Positions 27,800 through 37,664 of a stretch of DNA of 64,000 nt are shown one piece after another (position 1 is the first letter of the stretch; each line of letters opens with the position of its first letter). Both the position numbers and the translations under genes were made by a program. The notes under the pieces are model-generated. The model saw only the letters and a list, made by a program, of their open reading frames with translations. It was not told the origin of the DNA and searched no databases. Source of the DNA: Enterovibrio qingdaonensis. GTDB taxonomy: Bacteria > Pseudomonadota > Gammaproteobacteria > Enterobacterales > Vibrionaceae. Location: NCBI RefSeq assembly GCF_028683135.1, contig NZ_JAJUBB010000006.1:62001-126000 (forward strand), in the 5' to 3' direction.

Positions 27800-28110
27800 G
27801 GTCTAATCCCTTATTTCTTCCCTACAACCACCTCTCAATCCTGAGAGGTAAGCGAAAGTCTTTGATACCGTTAAGGTATCTCGTCATATTCAATGGAGAC
27901 CCCATAACTAAGGTGTCTATTCACCAGTGTAGTGAGGTCAGTATCAATTGTGACCTTTTATATGTCACATTCTTGAAACTTTTGATCTACAGAGTTTGCA
28001 AAAGTGTAAATTTCCTTCTTTAGTAGGAGCGCTTCTCAACCGTTCAGAGAGTAAACTTAAGGTGGGTTATTTGAAGGACCTTTACACCTTCATTGAGCGG
28101 GAGAGGGCAT
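27800..28110. promoter_or_regulatory. Divergent regulatory region with three inverted repeats
   Basis: No gene is seen here. It contains CCTCTCA/TGAGAGG (27831-27848), GATACC/GGTATC (27864-27880) and TGTGAC-N9-GTCACA (27949-27969). The last is not a CRP site because the half-sites are too far apart. The density of repeats between the regulator and the FIST gene suggests several protein-binding sites. Confidence 0.5.
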
Positions 28111-29316
28111 ATGGCCGCACCAAAAACCTCCAGTGAGCACCATCAGGCCATTTTTAGCGCCGCAACGTACCAGTTGGATGCAACAAAAGCAGCGCGTGAG
28201 CTTGCGATGCAACTTGATAGTGAAGAAATCGGGTTTGTCCTGTTTTTCTGTTCTTCTGGTTATGACTTGAATGCCTTAGGCAAAGAAATGCAGCAGGCCT
28301 TTTCGCATTGCGAAGTAATGGGCTGTACCTCCGCGGGTGAAATTACCGATGCAGGTTATGCGAAAAGCAGTATTTCAGCATTGGGCTTTTCTCGGCGTGA
28401 TTTCCAGATAAGTGGTATGCACGTGCCGTTGGATGGCTTTGATCTCCAATCCGCCCAATTGTGCATTACGTCACTCATTGATGCTTGCCAGAACAATCAA
28501 AAAGCCCCGATCAGCACGGGCACCTTTGTGCTGACGCTGATTGATGGGTTATCCCCCATTGAAGAGCGCTTCCTTGTGACATTAGATACTGCGTTGGGGC
28601 GAATTCCCCACTTTGGTGGGTCAGCGGGAGACGACGTTAATCTTGCCAATACGCATGTATACAACAAGGGCTCTTTTCATACCGACTCCGCCATCGTGGT
28701 GATGTTTAACACCCATTGTCCGTTTGAAGTGTTTACGACGCACCATATTGAAAGTTTGGACAGTAAGCTGGTGGTGACTCAGGCTGATAGCACGGCTCGT
28801 CGTGTCTATGAATTTAATGCCGAGCCCGCTGCCGCCGTTTATGCCCGAGAAATTGGCATAGACTTAACTGAGCTAAGACCTGAAATTTATGCGTTGCACC
28901 CGTTAGCGGCGTTGATTGGCGACCAGTACTACGTGCGATCCATTCAGAAGGTGAACGAGGACTTGAGCCTCGATTTCTACTGCGCGGTGGATGATGGCAT
29001 TGTCGTTACCGCGATGCGTCCGGGGGATATCTTTGCCGACATGGAAAGTAAGCTTGAGACCATCGTTTCCCGTGTAGGTGAGCCTGAGCTCACCTTAGGG
29101 TGTGATTGCTTTTTACGTCGTTTGGAAATTGAACAAAATCTGGCCCGAGATAAAGCGAAAGCTATTTTTAGTCGTTTTAGGTTACTTGGCTTTAATACCT
29201 ACGGAGAGCAACTCAATGGCATCCATATGAACCAGACGCTTACTGGGGTGATGATAGGACATCCGCCAGCCTCTGGTTCTTGGGCTGCACCTTATTTGAA
29301 CAAAAAGGCGGGTTGA
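28111..29316 (+). CDS. FIST-domain sensory protein (NosP-like)
   Basis: ATG at 28111 with GGGAG upstream gives 401 residues; a TTG at 28093 is possible but less likely. FIST-N (about 35-215) shows FVLFFCSSGYDLNALGKEMQQAF, VMGCTSAGEITDAGY and IPHFGGSAGDD; FIST-C (about 225-375) ends with LGFNTYGEQLNGIHMNQTLTGVMI. In Pseudomonas a FIST haemoprotein (NosP) senses nitric oxide and controls the kinase NahK encoded next to it. The same pairing is seen here. Haem binding cannot be judged from the sequence alone. Confidence 0.88.
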   Translation: MAAPKTSSEHHQAIFSAATYQLDATKAARELAMQLDSEEIGFVLFFCSSGYDLNALGKEMQQAFSHCEVMGCTSAGEITDAGYAKSSISALGFSRRDFQISGMHVPLDGFDLQSAQLCITSLIDACQNNQKAPISTGTFVLTLIDGLSPIEERFLVTLDTALGRIPHFGGSAGDDVNLANTHVYNKGSFHTDSAIVVMFNTHCPFEVFTTHHIESLDSKLVVTQADSTARRVYEFNAEPAAAVYAREIGIDLTELRPEIYALHPLAALIGDQYYVRSIQKVNEDLSLDFYCAVDDGIVVTAMRPGDIFADMESKLETIVSRVGEPELTLGCDCFLRRLEIEQNLARDKAKAIFSRFRLLGFNTYGEQLNGIHMNQTLTGVMIGHPPASGSWAAPYLNKKAG

Positions 29317-29317
29317 A

Positions 29318-31954
29318 TTGGCAGAGAAAGACAAGGATCTGGAAGCGCAAGTTGCAGAGCTTAAGGCTGAAAACGAGCGTCAAAAGAAAATGATCGATGC
29401 TCTGGTTCATCGTGTAGAACAGGGAAGCAGCACGCAGGTTGATGCCTGGGGGGCTTTTCAGCATTCAGTCGTGCTTGCTGATCAGGTGCGGGATAAAACC
29501 GAAGAGTTAAATCACGCACTTCAGTCTATCGAATCAACCAACCGTCAACTGTCACTCGCCAAATATCAAGCAGAACAAGCACACCAACGCTTTATTGATG
29601 CGATTGAGTCCATATCAGATGGCTTTGCTTTGTACGGACCTGACCGCGAACTGGTGTATTCGAACAGTCGTTTTCAACGCTATTGGCAGGACAATGCTGT
29701 TTCTCTCAATACGCCTTCACTGACGCCCGAAAAAATTCGAGATTTGGCCAAAGAGCACGGATTGATTGTTCGAGAAATGGAAGGGCGGCGAAACGGACAA
29801 ACCATCAGGTTACAAGGGAATCGCTGGCTTCAGGTCAAAGAGCGCGAAACCAGTGATGGTGGCTTGGTGATGCTCTATTCGGATATTACCCAACTTAAAT
29901 TGGCAGAGACTGCTCGTTTTGAGGCGGCTATGGCGGAGAAAAGCCGCTTGCTGCAAGCCATGGTCGACAATCTTTCCCAAGGGGTTTTGATGGTGGACAA
30001 AGCGGGGGAGATCCAAGTCTTTAACCAGCGCTTTCTCGCCATCTCTGGTTTTTCGCAAGCGCAGATGAGCGGTGCGAACATTGAGGCACTTATGGCTAAA
30101 TCGCCCGTGACCTTATGGCGTATTGGGCGAGGCGGTACTTTCCCCCCAGAAGGCGTTCGTGTTCAAACCCTGCCGGATGGACGTGTGATTGAAGTGCGCA
30201 GCCATGCGATGGACGATGCGGATTACGTTAATACATACACGGATATCACACAGCGTTATCTGGATGCCAAAGAGCTTCGTGAAACGGAACAATGGCTTCG
30301 ACTCATTACCGATAATGTCCCGGCGTTGATTGCGTATGTTGGCGATGATCTTCGCTATCAATTTACCAACCGCGCTTATGACCAATGGTACGGCTTTCCC
30401 CGTGGGGAGTTGGTTGGTAAACACATCTCTTTTTCTCGCAGTGAGTCAAAATTCGCTGCCTTGAAGCCGTATGTGGATAGGGCACTGTCGGGTGAGTCTG
30501 TAGTCTTTGAGATTGATGAAATTGATGCGAGTGGGCGACCGAGATATGTGGTGAAGAGCTATGTTCCTAACCAGTCGCCGTCGGGCAAGATTTCCGGCTT
30601 GTTTGTCCTTAATTGGGACATTACAGAACGTCGACAAAATGCTGATGAACTGGAGCGCGCCTACCAAACATTGGAATTGCGTGTACAAGAGCGTACGGCC
30701 CAACTTCAAGAGCTAAATGACCAGCTCCAAGACGAGGTTGAAGAGCGGCGAATAATTCAAGAAAGGTTACTCGAAACCAAGCAAGAGGCAGAGCGTGCAA
30801 ACCTGTCGAAAACCAAGTTTTTGGCGACAATAAGCCACGACCTTCTGCAGCCACTTAACGCTGCTCAGCTATATCTTGGCTCGTTGCTGAGCCATCGGAT
30901 GTCTCCGTCTGCAAGAAAACTGGTTACGTCGCTTTCCCATTCCTTGGAGGACGTCGAGTCGTTGATCACCACCTTGGTTGAAATCTCCAAGTTGGATGCG
31001 GGTGTCGTCAGAGCCGACAAGCAGTCTTTTCCGATCAGAGAGTTGCTCGACAACATTGCCGATGATTTTATCCACGCCGCGGAAGGAAGCCGTGTCGATG
31101 TGCGTTATGTAGAAAGTTCGGCGTACGTGTATACCGACTCTCAACTGTTGGCGCGCGTTATTCGCAATTTAATGACCAATGCACTGCGCTATACCCATTC
31201 TGGCAAAATCCTGTTGGGTTGCCGTCGATGCACTGATGGTGTGCGCATCGAAGTGTTGGATACGGGAGTGGGGATCCCAGAAGACAAGAAAAAAGAAATC
31301 TTCCAAGAGTTTAAGCGGTTGACCAACGAGCATGATCATCACCATACGCAATTAGGTTTAGGGCTAGCAATTGTTGATAAAATTGCTACCGTCCTTGGGC
31401 ATGCTGTTTGGGTTGATTCAGAGCCTGATAAAGGGTCGAGGTTTTCTGTTCTCGTTCCCTATGGCAACCGTGAAACGGTGGCCACACCCAGTGTGGAGGC
31501 GTTAGTTTCTGATGGTGGTGTGGTATTGCAGGGCGCACGAATTTGGGTCGTCGATAACGATCATAATATCTGTCATGCGATGGAGGAGCTTTTAAAACGT
31601 TGGGGCTGTGATGTCACCGCAGCGGCATCGCTGCAAGAACTGCAAATTGGCCGAGATACCATTAAAGATCCGGTGGAGCTGCTTATTGTTGATTATCATC
31701 TCGATACTGAATTGACAGGGCTTGCCCTCGCCCAAATGCTAAATGCGCAACGAATGCAGCATGTCCCCACCGTCATAGTGACAGCAAATCGCAGTGAGGA
31801 GTTGCAATATCAGGCGAGAGAACTCGGCTATATGGTGCTCCATAAACCGGTTTCTCCAATGCGCCTAAAAATGACATTAATTCACCTTCTCAGTGGTGAT
31901 CACCACGATAATGAAGTGCCCAAAGCCGCCTCGGGCGCGTCTCACAATCGATAA
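29318..31954 (+). CDS. Multi-PAS hybrid histidine kinase (NahK/ErcS'-like)
   Basis: A TTG start at 29318, one base after the FIST stop, gives 878 residues and implies coupled translation. Order: coiled coil (1-80), three PAS-like domains (about 92-195, 210-312, 325-437), coiled coil (440-495), HisKA with H507 (FLATISHDLLQPLNAAQ), ATPase with NALRY, DTGVGIP and GLGLAIV, and a receiver at about 740-865 with VVDND and the acceptor in IVDYHLD. No transmembrane segment is seen, so it is cytosolic. The family includes NahK/ErcS', which act in NO sensing and ethanol-oxidation control in Pseudomonas. It probably phosphorylates the LuxR-type regulator or a histidine phosphotransfer protein. Confidence 0.9.
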   Translation: MAEKDKDLEAQVAELKAENERQKKMIDALVHRVEQGSSTQVDAWGAFQHSVVLADQVRDKTEELNHALQSIESTNRQLSLAKYQAEQAHQRFIDAIESISDGFALYGPDRELVYSNSRFQRYWQDNAVSLNTPSLTPEKIRDLAKEHGLIVREMEGRRNGQTIRLQGNRWLQVKERETSDGGLVMLYSDITQLKLAETARFEAAMAEKSRLLQAMVDNLSQGVLMVDKAGEIQVFNQRFLAISGFSQAQMSGANIEALMAKSPVTLWRIGRGGTFPPEGVRVQTLPDGRVIEVRSHAMDDADYVNTYTDITQRYLDAKELRETEQWLRLITDNVPALIAYVGDDLRYQFTNRAYDQWYGFPRGELVGKHISFSRSESKFAALKPYVDRALSGESVVFEIDEIDASGRPRYVVKSYVPNQSPSGKISGLFVLNWDITERRQNADELERAYQTLELRVQERTAQLQELNDQLQDEVEERRIIQERLLETKQEAERANLSKTKFLATISHDLLQPLNAAQLYLGSLLSHRMSPSARKLVTSLSHSLEDVESLITTLVEISKLDAGVVRADKQSFPIRELLDNIADDFIHAAEGSRVDVRYVESSAYVYTDSQLLARVIRNLMTNALRYTHSGKILLGCRRCTDGVRIEVLDTGVGIPEDKKKEIFQEFKRLTNEHDHHHTQLGLGLAIVDKIATVLGHAVWVDSEPDKGSRFSVLVPYGNRETVATPSVEALVSDGGVVLQGARIWVVDNDHNICHAMEELLKRWGCDVTAAASLQELQIGRDTIKDPVELLIVDYHLDTELTGLALAQMLNAQRMQHVPTVIVTANRSEELQYQARELGYMVLHKPVSPMRLKMTLIHLLSGDHHDNEVPKAASGASHNR

Positions 31955-32012
31955 GATACGAAATGGCGTATTGCAGGCTCTGCGTCTAAGCTTAATCCAA
32001 ACAATTATTAAG

Positions 32013-32038
32013 GTTACTTCGAGTAACTCTCTGTTTTT
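32013..32038 (+). terminator. Weak terminator after hybrid kinase
   Basis: GTTACT-TCG-AGTAAC followed by TCTCTGTTTTT. Confidence 0.4.
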
Positions 32039-32056
32039 ACGGACTGGAATTAAGCA

Positions 32057-32287
32057 ATGACAAAGAATGAACTGCGCTCGCTTTACACTCAGCAAATGCT
32101 GGTTGAAGCGGTTGTAGAGCCATCGCTATCAAGCGACGGGTGGATTGTCGAGTTTCGCCATGCACGCGGTGGTTTGGTGCCGTTAACCGATGGAAACGGT
32201 GTCGAACAATGTTTTGGCGATGTCGATATGGCCACCGAAAATGCACTCGACATTGGTTTTCATCAGGTGCGGATCGTCGACGCCTGA
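32057..32287 (+). CDS. Small conserved-looking protein of unknown function
   Basis: The 76-residue soluble protein has mixed charge, no signal peptide and no membrane segment. Its pattern WIVEFRHARGGLVPLTDGNGVEQCFGDVDMATENALDIGFHQVRIVD looks like a small compact alpha/beta domain. Similar small proteins sometimes carry a plasmid partition label by automatic transfer, which I do not adopt. It lies between the kinase and cysJ with its own start but a weak ribosome site (GGA about 10 bases upstream). Function unknown. Confidence 0.6.
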   Translation: MTKNELRSLYTQQMLVEAVVEPSLSSDGWIVEFRHARGGLVPLTDGNGVEQCFGDVDMATENALDIGFHQVRIVDA

Positions 32288-32508
32288 CTGTTTCCTCCTT
32301 GCAATAGTCTTTTCCCTGACGACGTCTTTGGGCGTTGTAGAATGCCCATACGCCTTTCACTCACGAGATTTCTAACACTTATCCCATCCTTGCTTCTTTC
32401 TCCCAGGTTGTTCTAACCCAAGGTTATAAAACATGCGTTTCTATTATTTTTAGTTATTACGCTGAGTGGCTAATCTATGCTCACGCAATAATAAAGGAAT
32501 GTCGTGAC

Positions 32509-34332
32509 ATGTTACTCAAGGAACTATCTGCGTTGGCAAGTCCGCTCAACGACCAGCAAATCGGTCAGTTGCAGCAAGCAGTGGCAGAGTTGTCGCCACA
32601 ACAGCTGGCGTGGATCAGCGGTTATTTTTGGGGATTAAGCCAAACCCCAGCAACTGCTGGCAGCAACCCACAACCTTTGGCTCAAGCCGTCGCTACTGCC
32701 GCTAAGCCAGCGGGTAAGCTGACGATCATCTATGCCTCGCAAACGGGCAATGCGAAAGGTGTTGCCGAAGCATTGGAAGCCAAAGCGAAGGCAGACGGCG
32801 TAGCGGTTTCTTTGTACTCGGCAGATGATTACAAACCGCGTGATCTGGCGAAAGAAACGCATCTTATTATCGTGGCGTCGACCAACGGTGAGGGTGAGCC
32901 GCCTGATAATGCCATTTCTTTGCATGAATTCCTGCAATCGAAAAAAGCACCAAAACTCGACAAGCTGCAATATGCAGTCATTGGTTTGGGTGATTCAAGC
33001 TACGAGTTTTTCTGCCAAACCGGTAAAGATTTTGATGCTTTCCTGTCTAAGCAAGGCGCGAAGGCGATACTTCCACGTGTTGATTGTGACGTGGATTATG
33101 ACGCGGAAGCAGAAAGCTGGAGCGCGGATGTGCTGGGCAAGGTAAAGGATACCCTCGTCGGTGAAGCTGACGAAGTGGTTGTTCCTTTGCACGCCGCAAC
33201 GTCAGCGGGGGCAGCCTCGGCATACAGCAAGCAAAATCCGTATGCGGCGGAGTTGGTTGCAAACCAGAAAATCACGGGACGCGATTCGGGTAAAGATGTT
33301 CGCCATATCGAAATCGATTTAGGTGAATCTGGCCTGACGTACCAACCGGGGGATGCGCTGGGTGTTTACTATACCAACAGCCCTGAGCTTGCTGATGAAA
33401 TTCTGGCGAAGGTTGGCCTGACCGGTGACGAAAGTGTTGAGGTTGCCGGTGAGTCGATATCTTTGCGTCAGGCTCTAATCGAGAAGTTTGAAATCACAGC
33501 ATCCAACCCACAACAGGTTGCTGCGATTGCAGAACTGTCAGGCAGTAAGAAGCTGCAAAAGCTGGCTGAAGATAAAGATAAATTACGCCAGTACGCCAAC
33601 AACACCCAAGTAGTAGATGTGCTTAGCGAGAAGAAAACCAAGCTGACCGCAGAGCAACTTGCTGGTCTGCTTCGTAAGTTGACGCCGCGCTTGTACTCGA
33701 TTGCATCGAGCCAAGAAGAAGTGGGTGAAGAAGTGCACTTGACTGTCGGGTTGGTGGAATTCCAACACGGTGAAAACACCCGACTTGGGGGCGCGTCGAG
33801 CTTCCTTTCCCAGCGCGCAGAGGATGCGGCGTCGGTGAAAGTGTTCATTGAGCACAACAACAACTTTAAACTGCCAGCAGACAACAATACGCCAGTGATC
33901 ATGGTGGGGCCGGGTACAGGCATTGCCCCATTCCGCGCTTTCATGCAAGAACGTGATGCACGCGGTGCGGACGGTAAAAACTGGTTGTTCTTCGGTGACC
34001 GTACCTTTACCCAAGACTTCCTGTACCAAGTTGAATGGCAAAAATTCCTAAAAGACGGTTTATTGACCAAAATCGACCTTGCTTTTAGCCGTGATCAAGC
34101 TGAGAAAGTGTATGTTCAGCATAAGATTGTGGAGCAAGGCAAAGAGGTTTGGCAGTGGCTGCAAGATGGCGCGTATTTCTATATCTGTGGAGATGCGACC
34201 TACATGGCCAAGGACGTTCATGAAGCATTGATTACCGTTGCCCAAGAGCACGGTGGCAAGAGCCGAGAAGACGCAGAAAACTACTTAAACGAACTGCGTA
34301 AGGCTAAGCGTTATCAAAAGGATGTGTATTAA
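32509..34332 (+). CDS. cysJ: Sulfite reductase (NADPH) flavoprotein alpha subunit
   Basis: The 607-residue protein has an FMN flavodoxin domain (about 70-215; [17 protein letters not shown] and [12 protein letters not shown]), an FAD-binding domain (about 235-450; PRLYSIASS) and an NADPH-binding ferredoxin-reductase domain ending [19 protein letters not shown] and the terminal DVY, all as in CysJ. It transfers electrons from NADPH to CysI. The stop codon shares one base with the cysI start. The 220 bases upstream should hold a CysB-dependent promoter. Confidence 0.96.
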   Translation: MLLKELSALASPLNDQQIGQLQQAVAELSPQQLAWISGYFWGLSQTPATAGSNPQPLAQAVATAAKPAGKLTIIYASQTGNAKGVAEALEAKAKADGVAVSLYSADDYKPRDLAKETHLIIVASTNGEGEPPDNAISLHEFLQSKKAPKLDKLQYAVIGLGDSSYEFFCQTGKDFDAFLSKQGAKAILPRVDCDVDYDAEAESWSADVLGKVKDTLVGEADEVVVPLHAATSAGAASAYSKQNPYAAELVANQKITGRDSGKDVRHIEIDLGESGLTYQPGDALGVYYTNSPELADEILAKVGLTGDESVEVAGESISLRQALIEKFEITASNPQQVAAIAELSGSKKLQKLAEDKDKLRQYANNTQVVDVLSEKKTKLTAEQLAGLLRKLTPRLYSIASSQEEVGEEVHLTVGLVEFQHGENTRLGGASSFLSQRAEDAASVKVFIEHNNNFKLPADNNTPVIMVGPGTGIAPFRAFMQERDARGADGKNWLFFGDRTFTQDFLYQVEWQKFLKDGLLTKIDLAFSRDQAEKVYVQHKIVEQGKEVWQWLQDGAYFYICGDATYMAKDVHEALITVAQEHGGKSREDAENYLNELRKAKRYQKDVY

Positions 34333-36050
34333 TGAGTGACAAGCAAGTCGTGTTGGGTGAAGAGTTGGGGCCTTTGGCTGACAATGAACGCCTTAAAAGA
34401 GAAAGTAATTTCCTTCGTGGCACCATAGAGCAAGATCTGTCTGATCCGGTAACGGGTGGTTTTACCGCTGACAACTTTCAGCTGATCCGTTTCCATGGCA
34501 TGTATCAGCAAGACGATCGCGACATTCGTGCCGAGCGTCAAAAGCAAAAACTCGAGCCGCTACATAACGTCATGCTGCGTGCGCGTATGCCGGGTGGCAT
34601 TATCACGCCGAAGCAATGGCTGGCGATTGATGAGTTTGCAACAGAGCACACCATGTACGGCAGTATCCGTCTGACGACGCGCCAGACGTTCCAGTTCCAC
34701 GGCGTACTGAAACCAAACATCAAACTGATGCACCAAACTCTGAATAAGATTGGCATTGATTCAATTGCCACTGCAGGTGACGTAAACCGTAACGTGTTGT
34801 GTACCACGAATCCGGTAGAGTCAGAGCTGCATCAGGAAGCCTATGAATGGGCAACCAAAATCAGTGAGCACTTGCTGCCAAAAACGCGTGCCTATGCAGA
34901 GATTTGGCTGGATGGTGAAAAGGTAGAAGGGCATCAGGACGAGGAGCCTATTCTGGGTTCTAACTATCTGCCACGTAAATTTAAAACCACGGTGGTGATC
35001 CCGCCGCAAAATGATGTAGACGTTCACGCGAATGACCTGAACTTCGTGGCTATAGCAGACAACGGCAAATTGGTTGGCTTTAACGTGTTGGTGGGCGGTG
35101 GCCTAGCCATGACTCACGGTGATACCAACACCTATCCGCGTCGCGCTGACGATCTAGGCTTTATCCCGCTGGCGAAAACGCTCGATGTGGCTGCCGCAGT
35201 TGTGACTACACAGCGTGATTGGGGTAACCGTTCAAACCGTAAAAATGCCAAAACCAAGTACACACTGGATCGCGTCGGTACAGATGTGTTCAAAGCGGAA
35301 GTGGAAAAACGTGCTGGCATCAAGTTTGAAGCAAGCCGTCCTTATGAATTCACCGACCGTGGCGATCGCATCGGTTGGGTGGAAGGCATAGACGGAAAGC
35401 ACCACTTGGCATTGTTTATTGAAAACGGTCGTTTGTTGGACTATCCGGGTAAGCCACTGAAAACCGGTGTGGCCGAGATTGCGAAGATCCACAAAGGCGA
35501 TTTCCGTATGACGGCAAACCAAAACCTGATTGTGGCGGGTGTGTCTAAGTCGAACAAAGCCAAAATAGAGAAAATTGCACGCGAACACGGCCTTATTGAT
35601 GATGGTGTGAGTGAGCAGCGTAAAAACTCTATGGCGTGTGTGGCCTTCCCAACGTGTCCGCTTGCGATGGCGGAAGCTGAGCGCTTCTTGCCACAGTTTG
35701 TGACGGACGTGGAAGAGATTTTAGAAAAACACGGCTTGGAAGATGATCACATCATTTTGCGTGTAACGGGTTGTCCTAACGGTTGTGGTCGAGCCATGTT
35801 GGCAGAAATTGGTTTGGTCGGTAAGGCACCGGGACGCTATAACCTGCACCTTGGCGGTAATCGTGAAGGTACACGCGTACCCAAAATGTACAAAGAGAAC
35901 ATCACTGACGCTCAGATCCTAGAAGAGATCGACGCATTGGTTGGTCGTTGGGCAAGCGAGCGCAACGATGGTGAAGGCTTCGGTGATTTTGTTATCCGCG
36001 CTGGAATTATTGCGGAAGTGAAAGTCTCTAAGAGGGATTTCTATGCCTAA
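34332..36050 (+). CDS. cysI: Sulfite reductase (NADPH) hemoprotein beta subunit
   Basis: The 572-residue protein carries the sirohaem/4Fe-4S cysteine pairs C-x5-C ([11 protein letters not shown]) and C-x3-C ([11 protein letters not shown]), and the conserved arginine-rich segment [15 protein letters not shown]. It reduces sulfite to sulfide by six electrons in the CysJ8I4 complex in the cytosol. It overlaps cysJ by 1 base and cysH by 8 bases, so the three genes form one operon. Confidence 0.96.
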   Translation: MSDKQVVLGEELGPLADNERLKRESNFLRGTIEQDLSDPVTGGFTADNFQLIRFHGMYQQDDRDIRAERQKQKLEPLHNVMLRARMPGGIITPKQWLAIDEFATEHTMYGSIRLTTRQTFQFHGVLKPNIKLMHQTLNKIGIDSIATAGDVNRNVLCTTNPVESELHQEAYEWATKISEHLLPKTRAYAEIWLDGEKVEGHQDEEPILGSNYLPRKFKTTVVIPPQNDVDVHANDLNFVAIADNGKLVGFNVLVGGGLAMTHGDTNTYPRRADDLGFIPLAKTLDVAAAVVTTQRDWGNRSNRKNAKTKYTLDRVGTDVFKAEVEKRAGIKFEASRPYEFTDRGDRIGWVEGIDGKHHLALFIENGRLLDYPGKPLKTGVAEIAKIHKGDFRMTANQNLIVAGVSKSNKAKIEKIAREHGLIDDGVSEQRKNSMACVAFPTCPLAMAEAERFLPQFVTDVEEILEKHGLEDDHIILRVTGCPNGCGRAMLAEIGLVGKAPGRYNLHLGGNREGTRVPKMYKENITDAQILEEIDALVGRWASERNDGEGFGDFVIRAGIIAEVKVSKRDFYA

Positions 36051-36804
36051 ATTTCAACTGTCCGATCTGCTTGGCCGCACCAAGGCTGGGCAAGTCATAG
36101 AACTGGCACCCATTAATGCTGAGCTCGAAAGCATGTCAGCGCAGGAGCGGGTTCGCTGGGCGTTGGAAAATATTCAGGGTGAATTCGCCCTGTCTTCAAG
36201 CTTTGGGATTCAAGCTGCAGTAATGCTGCATCTGGTCACACAAGAAAAACCCGATACCCCTGTGATCCTGACGGACACGGGTTATCTGTTCCCCGAAACG
36301 TATCAGTTTATCGATGAATTAACCGACAAGCTGTCTTTAGATTTACGCGTCTATCGCGCCGCGCAGAGCTCGGCGTGGCAGGAAGCGCAATACGGAAAGT
36401 TGTGGGAGCAAGGCGTGGAAGGCATTGAGCGATACAACCGACTAAATAAAGTGGAGCCTATGCGTCGTGCATTGGACGAACTGAATGTCGGTACTTGGTT
36501 CTCAGGGCTTCGTCGTGATCAATCTAGCTCGCGCCAGACGCTGCCAATTTTGGGTATTCAAAATGGTGTGTTTAAGTTCTTGCCTGTTATTGATTGGACC
36601 AACAAAGACGTTCACTACTACTTGAAAGACAATGACCTTCCGTACCATCCGTTGTGGGACCAAGGCTATGTGTCAGTCGGCGACGTGCACACCACGCGCA
36701 AACTTGAAGAAGGCATGAGTGAAGAAGAAACGCGTTTCTTCGGCCTTAAGCGAGAATGTGGCCTGCATGAAGATGACGTAAGCGGTGATGGCGAAGGGAT
36801 TTAA
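36043..36804 (+). CDS. cysH: PAPS reductase
   Basis: The 253-residue protein has the PP-loop [14 protein letters not shown] and [10 protein letters not shown], the [13 protein letters not shown] segment, and the C-terminal catalytic cysteine in ECGLHEDD. It lacks the CC...CxxC iron-sulfur cysteines of APS reductases, so it is the PAPS type that uses thioredoxin or glutaredoxin. It starts inside the cysI end and closes the operon. Confidence 0.96.
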   Translation: MPKFQLSDLLGRTKAGQVIELAPINAELESMSAQERVRWALENIQGEFALSSSFGIQAAVMLHLVTQEKPDTPVILTDTGYLFPETYQFIDELTDKLSLDLRVYRAAQSSAWQEAQYGKLWEQGVEGIERYNRLNKVEPMRRALDELNVGTWFSGLRRDQSSSRQTLPILGIQNGVFKFLPVIDWTNKDVHYYLKDNDLPYHPLWDQGYVSVGDVHTTRKLEEGMSEEETRFFGLKRECGLHEDDVSGDGEGI

Positions 36805-36812
36805 TCGCCATT

Positions 36813-36857
36813 TGGGAATAAAAAGTGACGTTCAAAACGTCACTTTTTTTATTCCCA
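36813..36857. terminator. Terminator after cysJIH
   Basis: A long stem (AAAAAGTGACGTT/AACGTCACTTTTTTT, extended by GGGAATA/TATTCCC) with T-run. It can act in both directions, serving also the small lipoprotein gene that ends at 36866. Confidence 0.85.
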
Positions 36858-36865
36858 AAATTCAG

Positions 36866-37027
36866 TCAATAGCCGTGATATGTTCTATCAACCTCTTCAA
36901 AACATTGATGGCGTTCTTTGGTATTGCGGATTTTGTAGCATTCATCTTCGGCCATGTGTCGTCCCGCCTCAGGTGTGCAGGCAGACAATAAAAAGACCAC
37001 AGCAATCGCGGAAAGAAGGTATTTCAT
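36866..37027 (-). CDS. Small predicted lipoprotein
   Basis: A 53-residue reading frame starts at ATG 37027 and ends at 36866, next to a terminator. The N-terminus MKYLLSAIAVVFLLSAC is a textbook lipoprotein signal with lipobox LSAC (C17). The mature part has two more cysteines (C30 and C42, DECYKIRNTKERHQCFEE) that could form a disulfide. No strong ribosome site is seen. It lies in the same direction as the XoxF-island genes and may be their last member. No family recognised. Confidence 0.6.
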   Translation of the reverse strand: MKYLLSAIAVVFLLSACTPEAGRHMAEDECYKIRNTKERHQCFEEVDRTYHGY

Positions 37028-37112
37028 AGGGCTGACGTGCTTAGTAACTTGAGCTAACAGTCTAGGCGTTGGGCCGGCAGCTCCTCAAGTTGCATTGGCG
37101 AGATAACACCAT

Positions 37113-37619
37113 TTATTGTTTAAACGCCGAGGTTTGCCGAGTAATTTGCTCGGCGAGTTTGTTGATGCCTCGTTGGTTCAATTTGGCCTGCTGACCTTTA
37201 ATTTCGACGATACGCTTGGGCAGAGCTGTCGCAGAAGGGACATGAACAACATGGGCAATCAGATATGCAAAGAGAAAGCTAGGTTTGTGTAGTCGCGTCA
37301 CTACAACCCAATCCGCCTGATTTGCGCGACCGAGATCTGCGGCGGCTGTGGGATGTTGAATCAGATAGCCAAACCCTTGATTAGCCCTTTGATAGGCAGA
37401 GTGAGAGACAGGAACGATGGTGAATGACGTTGACAAGGCGTCCCTAAGCAAAGGCGCGAGGGATGCTGTTCGTTTGATTTCGGCCTCATTATTTTCTGTA
37501 TATGTAAGGTCATTTAGTTCGAAGTCAAGCACCGTGATACGACTAGGAACCTCTGCCGTGGCCTGAAATGACAGCAAAAGGAACGCGAACAAACAGTGAC
37601 GTTGATAACGCTTCAACAT
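37113..37619 (-). CDS. DUF2380-like periplasmic protein of the XoxF island
   Basis: The 168-residue protein has a signal peptide ending QATA-EVPSRI and begins its mature part with ITVLDFELNDLT, typical of the DUF2380-type proteins seen beside quinoprotein genes. A middle block YLIQHPTAAADLGRANQADWVVVTRLHKPS resembles the TolB-like N-terminal fold. Function unknown. It is encoded 45 bases after the XoxJ-like gene, with a hairpin between them. Confidence 0.72.
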   Translation of the reverse strand: MLKRYQRHCLFAFLLLSFQATAEVPSRITVLDFELNDLTYTENNEAEIKRTASLAPLLRDALSTSFTIVPVSHSAYQRANQGFGYLIQHPTAAADLGRANQADWVVVTRLHKPSFLFAYLIAHVVHVPSATALPKRIVEIKGQQAKLNQRGINKLAEQITRQTSAFKQ

Positions 37620-37635
37620 CTCTACCTCCTGGGTT

Positions 37636-37660
37636 AAACGGCACCTTCCGGTGCCGTTTT
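37636..37660. terminator. Hairpin between xoxJ-like and DUF2380-like genes
   Basis: AAACGGCACC-TTCCG-GTGCCGTTT, a 9-10 base stem. Its T-run is longer on the plus strand (TTTT) than on the minus strand, so in the direction of these genes it is probably an attenuator. Confidence 0.5.
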
Positions 37661-37664
37661 TATG

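Noticed and set aside
27949-27969. TGTGAC...GTCACA as a CRP site
   Set aside because: The half-sites TGTGA and TCACA are 11 bases apart instead of 6, so CRP binding is unlikely; kept only as an inverted repeat.
33468-34070. 200-codon minus-strand frame inside cysJ
   Set aside because: Antisense shadow of a well-supported gene; composition and lack of motifs fit a non-coding frame.
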